NCBI GenBank assembly: GCA_021234155.1
Contig: JAJEKV010000062.1
Location: 1,594,602 to 1,658,601, forward strand
DNA length: 64,000 nucleotides
Reading direction: 5' to 3'
Source of the DNA: Isoetes taiwanensis
Taxonomy: Eukaryota > Streptophyta > Lycopodiopsida > Isoetales > Isoetaceae
Shown: positions 49,101 to 60,540 of the stretch, piece by piece
How the letters are laid out: the number at the start of each line of letters is the position of its first letter
How positions within the stretch are numbered: position 1 is the first letter of the stretch
Position numbers and translations under genes: made by a program
Notes under the pieces: generated by a model
Seen by the model: the letters and a program-made list of their open reading frames with translations, nothing else
Database searches by the model: none
What the model was told of the DNA's origin: nothing

Positions 49101-52100
49101 GAGAATAAAAAAGATACGGCAAAGGTTAACGGCTCGAAAATTTGAGTTTGTTGAACCACCTTTAGGTGCAGAAGGAGTTGGCATAGGTTCGATTTCAGTA
49201 GCAGCAGCTGCAAGATCCAAAATAGGTAGGTGGCTGCAGGATTTGCAGAGACTACAACAGGCCAGAAAAGCAGGTGTAACAGCGGCTGGATTGATCATTA
49301 CGGAGATAGTAAAGGTAATCTTTTTGTCATAACTAATATGAGATGTCAAGCTTATTGGGTTTCTTCCTCTTGGAATGTGCACGTCCTTCTTACATAAGAA
49401 ATTGTGTAATTTGTTTGCCTTTAAAGAAGAATGACTGATTATCGATGTCCTGGGCGACTTAGGGGCAAATGAGGTCCACTTATGCTTTTCCCTTGATGCC
49501 CATTAATGTTTCTAGAGGAAGAAAGGAATGTCTATTCTGGTAGCTTCTATATAAGCCCTATTGTCAGAATTTAGTGGCTTTGCTCTTCAAAAATGTCTGT
49601 CTCTTTGTGCTGCAGTTTGTTTCATCTTCATGGAAGTTGTCAATGTTGTTTCCTTTAGATTAGAAGACTCCCTTTGCTTTTGCGAGTCTTCAGTTCCCTG
49701 TAGTCAGCCCTTTCTCTTCAATTAAGAAGAATGAAGTTGACCTGTTGAGCTCATGAAGAGCCACCTCTCCTCCTACATTTCTGGTTATTAATGCTTCATC
49801 AGCTGGCAAAGTACTTGTTGACCTGAAGAGGCGTTACTTTCTTAGTCTTATGAAGTTCAGCAGGGCAAGTGAAAATCAAATCCTTCACAGGCTCATCTTT
49901 GCCAGATCAAACAAGACCTTTTGGCAGTCAAGCAGCATAGTGCGGCTAGCCTCAAATCTCCAAGTGGTGGACAAACACTTTAAAGCGTATCTTTTGGAAA
50001 CGGTGCATTGTTTGAAAGGCCAATATGCATGTATGACATAGCCTCTGAGGGAAGGAGTGGGGAAGAGACAGAGCTTTAATCATGCTAATCTGCACACCTG
50101 TGCTGCCAGGATGGAAATAGCTGTGATTTTTACTGAGCTTATCGATCTATCTCTGTGTTTGCAGTCGTTTTTGGTCTTATATATTGTCACTTTCTCCCTT
50201 CTCTTGCTGCTTCATAAAGGTTGGTTTTAAAGAACATTTCTTTTTGTCGCTTTGTTCTGCAGTACGTTGATGGCAAAGAAGCAGAGCTCCATGCAGCTCG
50301 TCAGGCGGGTCTTCTTGATTTCGTAGCCACTGCACTTTCAGCATCTCACACATCAAAACCTGAAGCTTGCAATAGTACAATTGCACTTTTAAGACTTCTG
50401 CTTGTTCTTCTGATGTTGCCTGCAAACAGAAGTTACTTTCTAGCTCGAAATTTTTCTCCACCATTAATTCCAATGCTAGCTACAGTGCTTGAAAACTACA
50501 GTGGCGTAGGTTGCTCGAGCACCCTGAATGTTCAGTTTGTAACAACAAACTCTGTCCCAATTAAGGATGTAGATAAAGCATCTATTGATGAAAAGCTAGA
50601 GGCCATTGGAGAAGTATTGCAGGGGCTTCTCAAATGTATGACCCTTGTCATAGGCCATGTTTGCACTGATGAAAAGCAGATGCAGATGCAAGATGACTTA
50701 GCCGAGCTTTTAGTAGCATGTGAAGTGATTCACCGTATGCGTAATTTATTTGCACTGTTTGACAGACCACAAGTTGAAGGAGCACCCATTCCACCTCCTG
50801 TACTTTTGGGCTTAAAGCTAATGGAGACTTTGACAGCTCTCAGATTGGCAGAGATGAATGGTTCACTTGATGGATCGTTGCAACTACTGTCTCAAAAGCT
50901 GCCTTTTATCAGGAGTGATGTGCAGACATCTTGCATGATAAACGTGGAACACTTGAAAGGATCAGCGAAAGAACTACCTAGCGCAAATAGACAAGAGAAG
51001 GAATTACCATCTGAAAATGAAGAGGATGGAACCAAGATATCCACAAAAGAGAACAGTAAAGATATCCAGGATGAACCTGAAACTACAAAGGAAGTGCAGC
51101 AGGAGGATTATAAAAAAATAGATTCTTCTGTAACCACGAATTTCTCTGTCAATATGGATGGCATGGTAGAAAAGAAGACTCTAGAGATGGCATCGGAGGA
51201 TGTTAACAAGACAAAAGAGGGGTATGACATTGGTCACGGGAATGGTGCCGAAGACGTGAATGTATCAGTTGATATGACCTCCTGTAAGGACGTGAAAAGA
51301 ACACAAAATGGACTGGCATCTAAGAGGCGCATGAGCAATTTAATGGTTGCAGTTGCAGAAACTGGACTAATTGGCCTTCCCTCCCTTCTAACAGCTGTTC
51401 TTCTTCAGGCAAATCCTCGATCTTCTCCCGAGCAGGTAAGGAGTATATAATTCTTTTTGAATGATGGTAGAATAAGAAACCTGGGCGCTGAGCATATTCT
51501 TCCTTATGTTGTAGGCTGCATCAGCACTTCCAGATAATTTTGAGGAGGTGGCTACTAGTGTTTTGCGAGTTCTAAATAATTTTGCAAGATTAGACCTTTC
51601 ACTTGTACAAAATATGCTGGTAAGTTATTTAGTATATAGTTTTTGAGTGTCAATGTTTGTTGCAACTTTTCTTAAGCATTGCTGGGAGTTGAATGCTTAG
51701 GGATAAGGATTGTTCAAACAGCAGTTTGAAATTTGTAGGTTACCAGTTTTGAATTTTATTCTGAAATGCATTCTATAGACAGGCTCGATACACTAAATAT
51801 ATTGCATATTTTATGCAGGGATTGCCAGACTTGCGAATGGAGTTTTTCCACCTTGTTAGCTTTCTTCTTTCATACTGCACGTGCAAATGGAAGAATGCTA
51901 CTGATCAGGTATGCAGGTTGCAGTAGTATGCATACCCTAAAGTGCATGAGTTGGTATAAAAGTTATTTGCTGTAAGGTTTTCAATCAATGTATCTGATTC
52001 TGTCACTATTTGTCTTGTTTCTAAACCCTGGGGCTGAACATTCAGAACTAGCAATCTTCTTAAGGAAAGTGGATTAGAAATAAGAATACATGTAACTGTT

Positions 52101-53092
52101 AAAGAAGACAACTATATCCTTCCTAATTACTGAAGAAGAACTATATCCTTCCTAATTACTGTGCTGTCTTGATAGGTTGCATCATTGTTACTGGAGACAC
52201 TGCTCCTGCTTGGATATTTTGGTTTGCTTCATCCAGAGAACCAGGCAGTTCTTCGTTGGGGTAAAAGTCCAACTATACTCCACAAGGTAACCCTCTATTT
52301 TACGCTTGCATCTATTTGATTTGCTTTAATGAATTGGTTTTTTGCCCTATGCAGATCTGCGACTTGCCATTTGCTTTTTTCAGTGATGCACATTTGATTC
52401 CGATATTGGTAGGAACACTTTTGGCAGTATGTTATGGAAGTGAACGTAATCGGGATGTGATCCAACAAGAGCTGAGCATGGAAATGTTTCTTTCCTTTTT
52501 CCAATCTTCAAAGGCTGATGTCATGTCCAACACAGCCTTGAAACAAACTAAGTCTGGTGAAATAATTCCAAATGCATTCCAAAGGCAAAGCATAGTGATG
52601 GAAGCTATTGTTGAGGAATCTGAGGAGGACTTGCAGCAGGTAGATATTCCTACCGAGTTGAAGATGGGGCCCAATGATTCCCAGGAACTAGAGTCTGACC
52701 CCTCAGTCCTCAAGCGTTCTGGAACTCCAAATGCAAAACGAGCTGCCAGACTTGGGGCAAAGGTTACTATGAATGATGGAGATTCAGTCAGAGAATCAAA
52801 TAGCACAAAAAGTGCACATGCAAAAGCTGTTCGGAGCTTAGGTTCTGTAGTTAACATAGAAAGTGGAATTGCTCAATCAAAGAAAAATAAAATAGGAGCT
52901 ACATCCACTTCAGAAAGCTCTATGAAAGCCTTGAAGGGTACCTTACCTAGCACGGCTGCAGTTTCAGCATTAGAAAGCACAAAAGAAAATCTGGCTACTT
53001 TTGCTCTTCCTGCAGCATTCATGCTACAGAAGCGTTTTCCAATAAGTTTGTTAGATGCTGCAGAGGGGTTTTTTGCTGTTTCAGCACATTAG
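46145..53092 (+). CDS. SCAPER-like protein, seven coding exons
   Basis: Exons: 46145-47191, 47443-49314, 50263-51435, 51515-51619, 51819-51908, 52176-52286, 52355-53092. All introns are GT-AG and phase 0, giving about 1711 residues. Residues of about 250-325 (SKERFRQRLWCYLFENLNRAVDELY) match the SCAPER N-terminal domain. Residues of about 600-820 are a long charged coiled coil (ERLQRIADTQRKKEEAQ). Exon 3 has YVDGKEAELHAARQAGLLDF and exon 7 ICDLPFAFFSD; these, with the ending at about 53060 (LLDAAEGFF), match plant homologues. In animals SCAPER is an ER-linked protein that binds cyclin A and affects the cell cycle; the plant role is not established here. The ATG at 46145 has G at -3 and +4, and no upstream in-frame exon was found, although some plant homologues have a longer N-terminus. 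Confidence 0.88.
47171..47371 (+). repeat. Tandem duplication across an exon-intron boundary
   Basis: Copy 1 (47171-47272) contains the last 21 bases of exon 1, the donor and the start of intron 1. Copy 2 (47273-47371) lies inside intron 1. The donor context GGGAGGTAATC of copy 1 is GGGAAATAATC in copy 2, so the second donor lacks GT. Confidence 0.9.
49315..50262 (+). other. Intron 2 of the SCAPER-like gene
   Basis: This 948-bp intron is the longest of the gene. The donor GTAATC follows an AAG and the acceptor is TTCTGCAG. The interior is AT-rich; no gene or transposon was recognised. Confidence 0.75.
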
Positions 53093-53775
53093 GACAAAGA
53101 AATTTCTCACATCCTACAGTGTTGCGGCACAGCCATCACTACTAGTGAGGAAAAATTGATACCTGCAAAAGTCAAAGGGAACAAATCATTTGCTGACAAT
53201 GAATGGTATAATTTTGGAAGTTTGAACTTGTTGAAGGGATGCCTGAAGTTGAATGCGATTTTGTCTGCTGAGAGAATGGATCTGTGCCTACATCCAGTAT
53301 ATGATTTTGCAGAAGATATGGCACTTAAGGAAATATTTGCCGTGGGTTTTCAACGAAATATAAGCTATAAAGGTAATTTTGCATCTCGGCATCAATTGAA
53401 CCAGCTTTTATTCGATCAGGTGCTTTTGCACCTTGTGAAGAGATTAATGAGCTTTTCATTGACTTGGGGTTATTATTACCGTCATTTTGTGAGTTTTGAG
53501 ATATGTAAAAATTGATGTTGAATTATCCAGGTTCTGTTATCATTCGATCATGTGTAAAGACCATACAAAATAATAGATCATACATACATCAGTGCCAAGC
53601 AATTGAACAGATCATTAACCATAAAGGCCAAGTCATTATGTTCCATTTGACTTGATTATATTTATGCCGTTTGCACCATTTGATCATGCATTGTTCACGA
53701 AACTTGAGCATTGAGTTTCCCTTTGTGTAGCCAGGCATCTTGTGCATTTTTTGTTCTTTCGCCTCTTTTATTAAT
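53093..53775. other. 3' UTR of the SCAPER-like gene and gap to the PPR gene
   Basis: A frame at 53156-53515 has no recognisable domain. The two genes converge here. The end of the PPR frame may extend into 53589-53789 on the minus strand. Confidence 0.4.
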
Positions 53776-55362
53776 TCAACCATTTTCATGTGTGACAGTA
53801 AACTTCATCCGCTTCAGTAACATGGAACCATCCAATTGACCAGCTGCTGCATATAGGTTTGATAACAAAACATATAATCCTGCATCTTCTGGATCTAATT
53901 CAAGAATGTGCCCAGCAACGCGCTGCCCTCTTTCTAAATCGACAAAGGTATTGCAAGAGCCAAGCAAAGCTGTCCAGGAGGCAACGTCATATTGACATGG
54001 CATGCTAATAAGGAAGGCTTCTACCAAATCAAGTTGTCCAGCTCGTCCTAATAAATCAATCATGCAGTTAAAATGCTCTACAGATGGTACAATATGGTAG
54101 TCTCCCACCATGGAGACAAGTGAGAAACAGCCTTCATTTTCCAAAGCAGCATAGTTACAAACCGAGAGGAGACTCACAAAAGTAGGCCCACTGGGCATCA
54201 TATTCAACTTCAATGATTGAAAATTTGAGAATGCCTCCTTGCTATATCCATGTAATGAATATGCTCCAATTAAAGTATTCCATGAAACCAGATCCCAGTC
54301 AGACATTTTATTAAAAACTTCAAGTGCATCAACCAAATTTCCACACTTCCCATACATATCGATGAGAGCAGTTGCCACAACGACATCAGACTCTAATCCC
54401 CTTCTTTTAACTTTGTTATGTATCTTTTTGCCTTCAACTAAGGCTGAGTAATTGGCACATGCATCTAGGATGCTCACAAAGGTCACCTTATCTGGTTTCA
54501 TGCCTGCCAATTCCATTTGGTGAAGAAAATAAGTGGCTTTGCTAAACTGCCCTTGTTGTGAATAACCCGCAATAAGAGCATTCCAAGAGGCAAAATCTCT
54601 GACAGGCATTTTTCTAAAAAGTTCAAAAGCTTTGTCCAATTGGCCATGCTGTGCATGTGCTGAAATCATTGCATTCCAGGAAACAATATCTCTACAGGGC
54701 ATTTGCTCAAACAGTGCAAGCGCGGTGTTTAGCTGTCCCTCCCTTGCATAACCACAAATCATTGCAGTCCATGAAATGACATTAGGTCGCGGCATTTGTG
54801 TAAACATTTCAAAAGCCTTGTCCATCTGCCTTTGCTGGACATAAGCAGAAATCATGGCATTCCATGACACTGCATCGCGCTGAGGCATAGCCTCGAATGT
54901 CTTTACCGCCTCTTTCAATTGTCCTCTCTGAGCATATGCTGAAAGCATGGTAGTCCATGCAAAGGTATCCTGTTGTGGCATTCGTTGAAACAGCTGCAAT
55001 GCTTTGTCCATCTGGCCATGATGAGCACAAGCAGAAATTATAAGGTTCCAAGTAAAAGAATTTTTGTTATTCATCTTATCAAACACTGCCTGTGCTTCCT
55101 GCAAGGCTCCACATTTTCCATACATCTGAACTAAGAGGTTACACAAAAATCTATCTCCATCTAACCCACTTCGTACAATATGGTCATGAATTTTCTTACC
55201 TTGTGAAAGAGCTTTTGCGCTTCCGCATTCCCGGAGAAGAGAGGCAACCTTTGTAATGTGCTGCAGATCTTCCTTGGAGGTATGGATTAGATGGATGGGC
55301 TTCTGTCTGGAGCAGCGGGAAAGGAACGAATAGAATTTTAAGCATCGGAGGAGGGCTTTCAT
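53776..55362 (-). CDS. PLS-class pentatricopeptide repeat protein, intronless
   Basis: 528 codons in one exon, starting at the ATG at 55362. From residue 35 to the end it is built of PPR motifs of about 31-36 residues: GKKIHDHIVRSG (L/P type), NLLVQMYGKCG, then a run of short S-type repeats ending in MPQRD or MPCRD and starting VSWNAMISAY. Further on are FVSILDACANYSALVEGKKIH and DMYGKCGNLVDAL, and at the end LLGSCNTFVDLERGQRVA and DAGLYVLLSNLYAAAGQLD (start of an E domain). Such proteins bind organellar RNA, often for C-to-U editing. The first 30 residues (MKALLRCLKFYSFLSRCSR) are basic and free of acidic residues, as in an organelle targeting peptide. No DYW domain follows; the E domain stops early. 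Confidence 0.9.
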   Translation of the reverse strand: MKALLRCLKFYSFLSRCSRQKPIHLIHTSKEDLQHITKVASLLRECGSAKALSQGKKIHDHIVRSGLDGDRFLCNLLVQMYGKCGALQEAQAVFDKMNNKNSFTWNLIISACAHHGQMDKALQLFQRMPQQDTFAWTTMLSAYAQRGQLKEAVKTFEAMPQRDAVSWNAMISAYVQQRQMDKAFEMFTQMPRPNVISWTAMICGYAREGQLNTALALFEQMPCRDIVSWNAMISAHAQHGQLDKAFELFRKMPVRDFASWNALIAGYSQQGQFSKATYFLHQMELAGMKPDKVTFVSILDACANYSALVEGKKIHNKVKRRGLESDVVVATALIDMYGKCGNLVDALEVFNKMSDWDLVSWNTLIGAYSLHGYSKEAFSNFQSLKLNMMPSGPTFVSLLSVCNYAALENEGCFSLVSMVGDYHIVPSVEHFNCMIDLLGRAGQLDLVEAFLISMPCQYDVASWTALLGSCNTFVDLERGQRVAGHILELDPEDAGLYVLLSNLYAAAGQLDGSMLLKRMKFTVTHENG

Positions 55363-55488
55363 CTATTTTCGCCATACCAAGCAACTGCGAGGGGTTTTAG
55401 GTTCAAAAAATGCATGCTGCCACGTAATTTTCCATGTCAGCTAAATAAAGGATAACAACCAAGATCAGGAGTTAGGGTTTATGCAGGT
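55363..55488. promoter_or_regulatory. Divergent promoter with telo-box and ACGT core
   Basis: 126 bp separate the start codons of two divergent genes. GTTAGGGTTT at 55471-55480 contains a telo-box (AAACCCTA on the other strand), and CCACGTAA at about 55420-55427 has an ACGT core. Telo-boxes are common upstream of plant genes expressed in dividing cells. An out-of-frame ATG at 55481 lies 8 bp before the chosen plus-strand start. Confidence 0.55.
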
Positions 55489-56891
55489 ATGGAGAATAGG
55501 CCAGATGAATCTCTCCCTCCGCCTCCCTTGTTTTGGCCTCCTCCGCCACCTCCACCGTGCTGCTATGGCCACTATTATCCTCCTCCCTTTAACCACTGTC
55601 TTGATTTTTTTAGACTGGGATTTCAGTCTGTAAAAAAACATCATTCGATCTCTGAAAATCAGCAGGCACATTTTCCCTTCCAAGTCGTGCCAAATTGTCA
55701 CCCATGCTTCCCTTCTATTCTGTTGCCTGCTTTCTCTATGACCAACTTTTATGGTCTGAACCCACATGGTGCGACAAATAACGTACAGGAAATTGCCCAT
55801 GATCCTGAATGGCCTGAAGGTGATGAGCACGGTTTTGAGATCTTTAATAGGTACTTCTCATCTACTATTCAGCAGCAGTTATTTTTAATTCGATTTGGAA
55901 AGTGTATTTTCTGTTTAGTGAGAGTAGTGTTTGCACTTAGCGCTATTGCATATCTTGTTTTAAATTGGGTTCTTCATAGTTTCAAGTCTTATATTATTCC
56001 TTGTTTCCGTTGAATTCTAGATCTTACAGTCTTTTAGGTACTGTTCTCTCTCCTCTTATCTTAAATAAACAGCAATAAAGTACATGACAATGGTGTGCTG
56101 GATAGAGCAGTTCACAACGGTGGTGAAGTCAATGAGGGTAGTTTTAGTGATCCCGCTACAGTGAAAAAATATGCTAGACATGTTCAGTTACAGATATTGC
56201 AGGCTTTGTATATAAAGATGTAATTTTACTCTATATTCCTCAGGTGGATCCTCGCAGACGCCGATAGGCCCAGGGATATGGGTAAAAGCACAATCTTGGG
56301 GAAGACAATTTACTTGCTTGTCTGCCTTTAAATTTGCTGTGGGGCAAATAAATTTGTCATTGCAACTAAGGTGCAATTCTTGCAAACTGTGGCACCAGCT
56401 GTAAAGTTGCAGATAGTTGTTTCTCATGTATTGTCTGAGATGTTCGTTGGCTTGAGCCTTTCTTCCTTTGGTTTCATGCTGCACAGTTACTTATGCAAAT
56501 TTTGTTTACCTATAAAGGGAAGATGAAGTTGCAGATGAAGATGAATTGGAACCCGAGTTTGTGCTGACTGATGAATGGATGGAGTTCTTTGCTAAATCTG
56601 AGGCAAAGAGGAAGAAAGGTGAGCTTAATTATATGGAGAGCTTTTTGTGTTGGACTGCAATTGCTAATGGCAAATCAGCCGTTCTCCTTTATTCATATAC
56701 TAACTTTAACCTTTTCTATTCCCTATGTTTTAGAAAAGAAACATAGGCGAAAATTAGCAAAAGCTGCACGTAAAGCTGCAAGGTTGGCTGAACTGTGTGT
56801 TGAACAGGTTCAACCAAATGTAGCCTGTGATGACTTGGCTGATAGGGAGAAGGAACCAAGTATTAATATTGCTGAGGATGCCGAAGTATGA
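55489..56891 (+). CDS. Proline-rich protein of unknown function, four exons
   Basis: Exons by phase and GT-AG rules: 55489-55850, 56073-56219, 56518-56618, 56734-56891, giving about 255 residues. The N-terminus is Pro/Tyr/Cys-rich (PPPPLFWPPPPPPPCCYGHYY). The middle has DPEWPEGDEHGFEIFN, then VKKYARHVQLQ. The C-terminal third is acidic then basic: EDELEPEFVLTDEWMEFFAK, then SEAKRKKEKKHRRKLAKAARKAA. The TDEWMEFFAKSEAKRKK stretch faintly recalls the C-terminal part of Gemin8, an SMN-complex protein, but that is a weak resemblance and I name no gene. All four exons join without stops, which supports the model. It shares its promoter with the PPR gene. Confidence 0.7.
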
Positions 56892-58888
56892 TATGGTGCG
56901 GTTATATGGGCAAGCTTTGATGTAAATTGAGGAGGAATGCAATGATAAAAGCATAAATTGCAATCCATCATATTCCGTGAGCAGGTAATTTCCATGTTGA
57001 GGAAGGTTGTTAGGGTGATGCATCAAGATGTGATGTCGGTCCTCTTAAACAGTTTGCCAAGCCAGCAGTTCGCTTGCCCAGATAACAAATTTCATGTACA
57101 GATCTAATTGGCCTAGTTATCGGTTCTGGCTTATCATTATTATGGTCTTTTTAGCATTTTGTCATTATGTACCTTGGTATGTCGTGATGTACCTTGCTAT
57201 TTCAGTAGGAAACATGAAAGTTAAATTTTCTACCAGTCTCAGCTTATGTGGCTCGACAACAAGAAAACAAGAAAATTTCTAGTAAAATGTATTAAAGGGG
57301 TGCATGGCACATTGGTCATGGTTTCCACCACATGGACTTTTGAAATATTTATTTATTGTATAAAAAGAGGCCGGCCTCCTTTCTTTTGCACTGAATCCTT
57401 GGCCTACTTGGACAAATGCACTCATCTCTCCGTACCCATGTTTCTCAATATCCAAAGTACAATACCCCTATATGTTCAAAGAAGTCTTAATTATCCAAAG
57501 TACAACACCCCCCAAATATAACAAAGTTCAAAGAAGTTAGCCATTGTACTTAGCATCCAATGTGTTGTGTTCATGGAATTATTGTTGCATTGTTCGACCA
57601 TCATATGCATGGCATTTTTTGTGTCAATGCCATTTGAGTGGATATGTTGCATTATTTGGATACCACCATAGGGGCAAGACTATATTTCTGTTGAGTCGTA
57701 TTCAGTTGTGTCTATCATGTAAAAAATAATACCACCATAGGGCCAAGACTATATTTCTGTTGAGTCGTGTTCAGTTGTGTCTATCAATGTAAATAACTTA
57801 CGCGTCTGCGATTTCCTCACATATGTAACAGTTTGCTCTATTGTAAATAAATATCTTCACTTTTTTGCAATTCCTTCAAATTTCGAATCCGTACTTGCTT
57901 AATCCATGGGACAAAATGAAAAACAATTTCAATAACCCAAAATCGTGGCTCTATAAGCTCTCTGGCTGGATCCATGTTCAGGGTCGAATTTGGCTCCCAA
58001 ATTCATATTGAAGACTTCTGAAACAACCAAAGTGGACTCAGACTATAAAGAGGTTTCCATGGTCATTGGAAATTTGAATCATCCTTACTACAATTTTTGT
58101 TTTATGGCGCATCCTCTGAGCTGGGCTGGGCAAACAGGGTTAGATTCTTGCTTTTTTTTTGATGAGGCTAGAATACATGTTCACAGTTCTAAGTTTATGC
58201 AGAATGCCTTATGCAAAAAATACTTTAAGCAAGAACTACAAGTCATTGCATGATATCCTCCAGAGGCACCCATCAATAATTACCAAGCACCCTCACAACA
58301 GCCTGTTATTGTCATGGCCAGTAAAATAACCATGGATGCAAAGCTAAAAGAATCAAACCATGAAATTCTAGCTGAACTCACATCTCATATTAGAGAACTG
58401 TAATTCAAGTAACGTACCGCAATTGTTAGACCAACAATAGCAAGGGTAAGCATCCAATAAAAGATGTTTGGGTGCAGGGTAGGAATTCTTAGATTTGAAG
58501 GCATCGTAATATAAAATTGGATCCTCTCAAAAATTGGATTTTGGCCTTTAAATCCATAGAAAAGGCCATGTTTCTACATGGAATGGAGTATACTTTCTTG
58601 CCAATATGGCTGCGGATTTGCTACAATGGCAAGACTTGGATGCTAGATCAGATCTACGCCTATGTGTTGCCAAAAAGTTAAATGCAGGTATTTTAAAAAA
58701 CATGGACGATTTTAAGCAGGTATGCTAAACTTGCATTTGGGCGATCTTATATCTCGAGGTTTGGAAATGGATGAAAGCTCTGCAGGGATTGCTTTGGCAA
58801 AACGTTATGGATAAGAATAAGCTGCTGAAGATTCTGAGGGCACCCACTAAGCTGAATAATATTTCATAATCAAACCCTGCAATAAACC
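56892..58888. other. No gene assigned; 3' region and intergenic
   Basis: It contains the probable 3' UTR of the preceding gene. A short frame at 57990-58253 (MAPKFILKTSE...) and a broken continuation (PPEAPINNYQAPSQQP, then AKLKESNHEILAELTSHI, to about 58400) look protein-like, perhaps gag-derived, but are not identified. Confidence 0.4.
57660..57796. repeat. Tandem duplication of about 68 bp
   Basis: TACCACCATAGGG(G/C)CAAGAC to CTATCA(A)TGTAAA occurs at 57660-57727 and again at 57730-57796, with a few differences. Confidence 0.9.
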
Positions 58889-59076
58889 GTAAGCTTGGCT
58901 ATGGCAGATACAGATGCAAAGATGTAAATCGGCAAGGATTTCAAATGACTTGGGCCGCAAATTTTACCTTTGAATCCCTTTTTTTTTTTTTGCAAAGACT
59001 GAAACCCCAGTAGAAATTTCAATAGAATAGAGCAAGTGTGGAAACATTCATTTAGACTAAAATTAGGCATAGTTTC

Positions 59077-59667
59077 TGATACGAACCGTCTTTTCTACCC
59101 GCAAAACTAGCAGTCACCGTTAATCCAAACAACTTTAAAACCCAGGAACAGGATCTTCTGGCACAAATTCACCACCCAACCGGGCTCAGATTTGCGAACA
59201 CTGCAAAGGATCTTTGTGGCTCTTCCCAAAACTGAGAATTCTGTTATTCAACTGAATAACTTCTCTGGGATCAACTGTGGATCATAAAGACTTGGTTACA
59301 AAACTGTAAAGTCGCTGCCGCAGTAATTTGTGACCCCCTGTCACCTTTTCGGCCATTACTCCCTCATACCGATGAACTACGGAATGAGCCACCTTAATTC
59401 GGAAACTAGACTCCGAGCCGGTTCCAATGAGATAAAGTTCGCCATAAGCCGACCTCTGGTTGCCGAGATATGTCCAACTGAAGTTGAGGTTCTATTTATA
59501 GATCTCTCTCTGCGACTTTAGCCTTTTTTAGCAGGCATGACCTTAAAATAGCTTCTTCCTTTTAACTTCGCGACACATCTAGATTTCCAAATGATGACTA
59601 ATACCTTTGCCTCTGTGTTCATCTCTGCAAATCCTCTGAGCCGCTCCCCCGAGCTTGTGCCGTAACA
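59077..59667 (-). repeat. 3' LTR of the non-autonomous element
   Basis: 591 bp. On the minus strand it begins TGTTACGGCACAAG and ends GGTTCGTATCA. It is the same length as its partner at 60541-61131. Confidence 0.93.
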
Positions 59668-60540
59668 ATTCCTCCCCGTCTCAAGACTGATCGTCCTCGA
59701 TCATCTGCCTTGCGGGTCGTAACAATTCCTTCCCGTCTCAAGACTGATCGTCCTCGATCATCTGCCTTGCGGGTCGTAACAATTTTCTTTCCTTTCCATC
59801 TCAAGACTGATCGTACTCGATCATCTGTCTTGCGAAAATAACCATCTTTTCCCAAAGCTAGTCACCTGACTATCCGCTTTGCTGGAATAACCACCTTTCT
59901 AAGCTAGTCACCTGACTATCTGCTTTGAAAGGATTTCTTTAACCACCTTTCTTTCTAAGCTAGTCACCTGACTATCTGCTTTGAAAAGATTTCTTCTAGG
60001 CTGGTAAACTTACCATCTGCCTGACAATTCTAAGGGTCTGGCTTCTGTGCTGCAGTCACAGTTGCCCCCTTCTAAACTCCAGAGCAACATTCATTTGAAA
60101 AAAACTTTCTTTATCTCAAATCAAAACTATGCTCAAACTAGCAGTTACAGGCACACACAAACTTGTTTAGTTTATTTACCTTTCAGATGACCAATCTGAA
60201 TTCGCCCTCTATATCTTAGGCCTCTGCCTTCTCTTTGTCAAATTGGGGATGGATCTTTCTGATCATTTACAAAGCATGCTTTTCTTGCTCAATATCTTCT
60301 ACTCAGGACAATATTTTTCGTCTTTTGTCCTTTCTGCTTTCCCTGCATCAAGAACAACAACAATTTCTTCCTTCCTTCTCTGAGAGTCTGTTAAACCAAC
60401 CGATTAACCTCTCTGGAACTTCCTAGTCAGTCATCAGGTATATATTACAACATCGAACTGACTAAAACAAAATCTCGAAACGTGTTAAAGGCCTAACACA
60501 GGATTATTTTAACAAGATCAACTTACGCTCTGATACCAAT
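59668..60540 (-). other. Interior of the non-autonomous LTR element
   Basis: 873 bp. It holds about three units of 57 bp (CAAGACTGATCGTCCTCGATC and following, about 59664-59835) and three units of about 48 bp (AAGCTAGTCACCTGACTATC, 59850-59990), then non-coding sequence and the primer-binding site. A short repetitive frame (59619-59855) follows the 57-bp repeat and is not thought to be a gene. Confidence 0.8.
60527..60538 (-). other. Primer-binding site for initiator Met-tRNA
   Basis: On the minus strand it reads TGGTATCAGAGC, the standard plant retrotransposon primer site, 2 nt inside the 5' LTR. Confidence 0.95.

Noticed and set aside
53156..53515. A 119-codon frame as a further SCAPER exon or separate gene
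   Set aside because: The SCAPER ending at 53092 matches the family's C-terminus, and this frame has no motif; it is likely 3' UTR.
59619..59855. A repetitive basic protein frame (RKADDRGRSVLRR repeats)
   Set aside because: It is the translation of a 57-bp minisatellite overlapping the LTR boundary.
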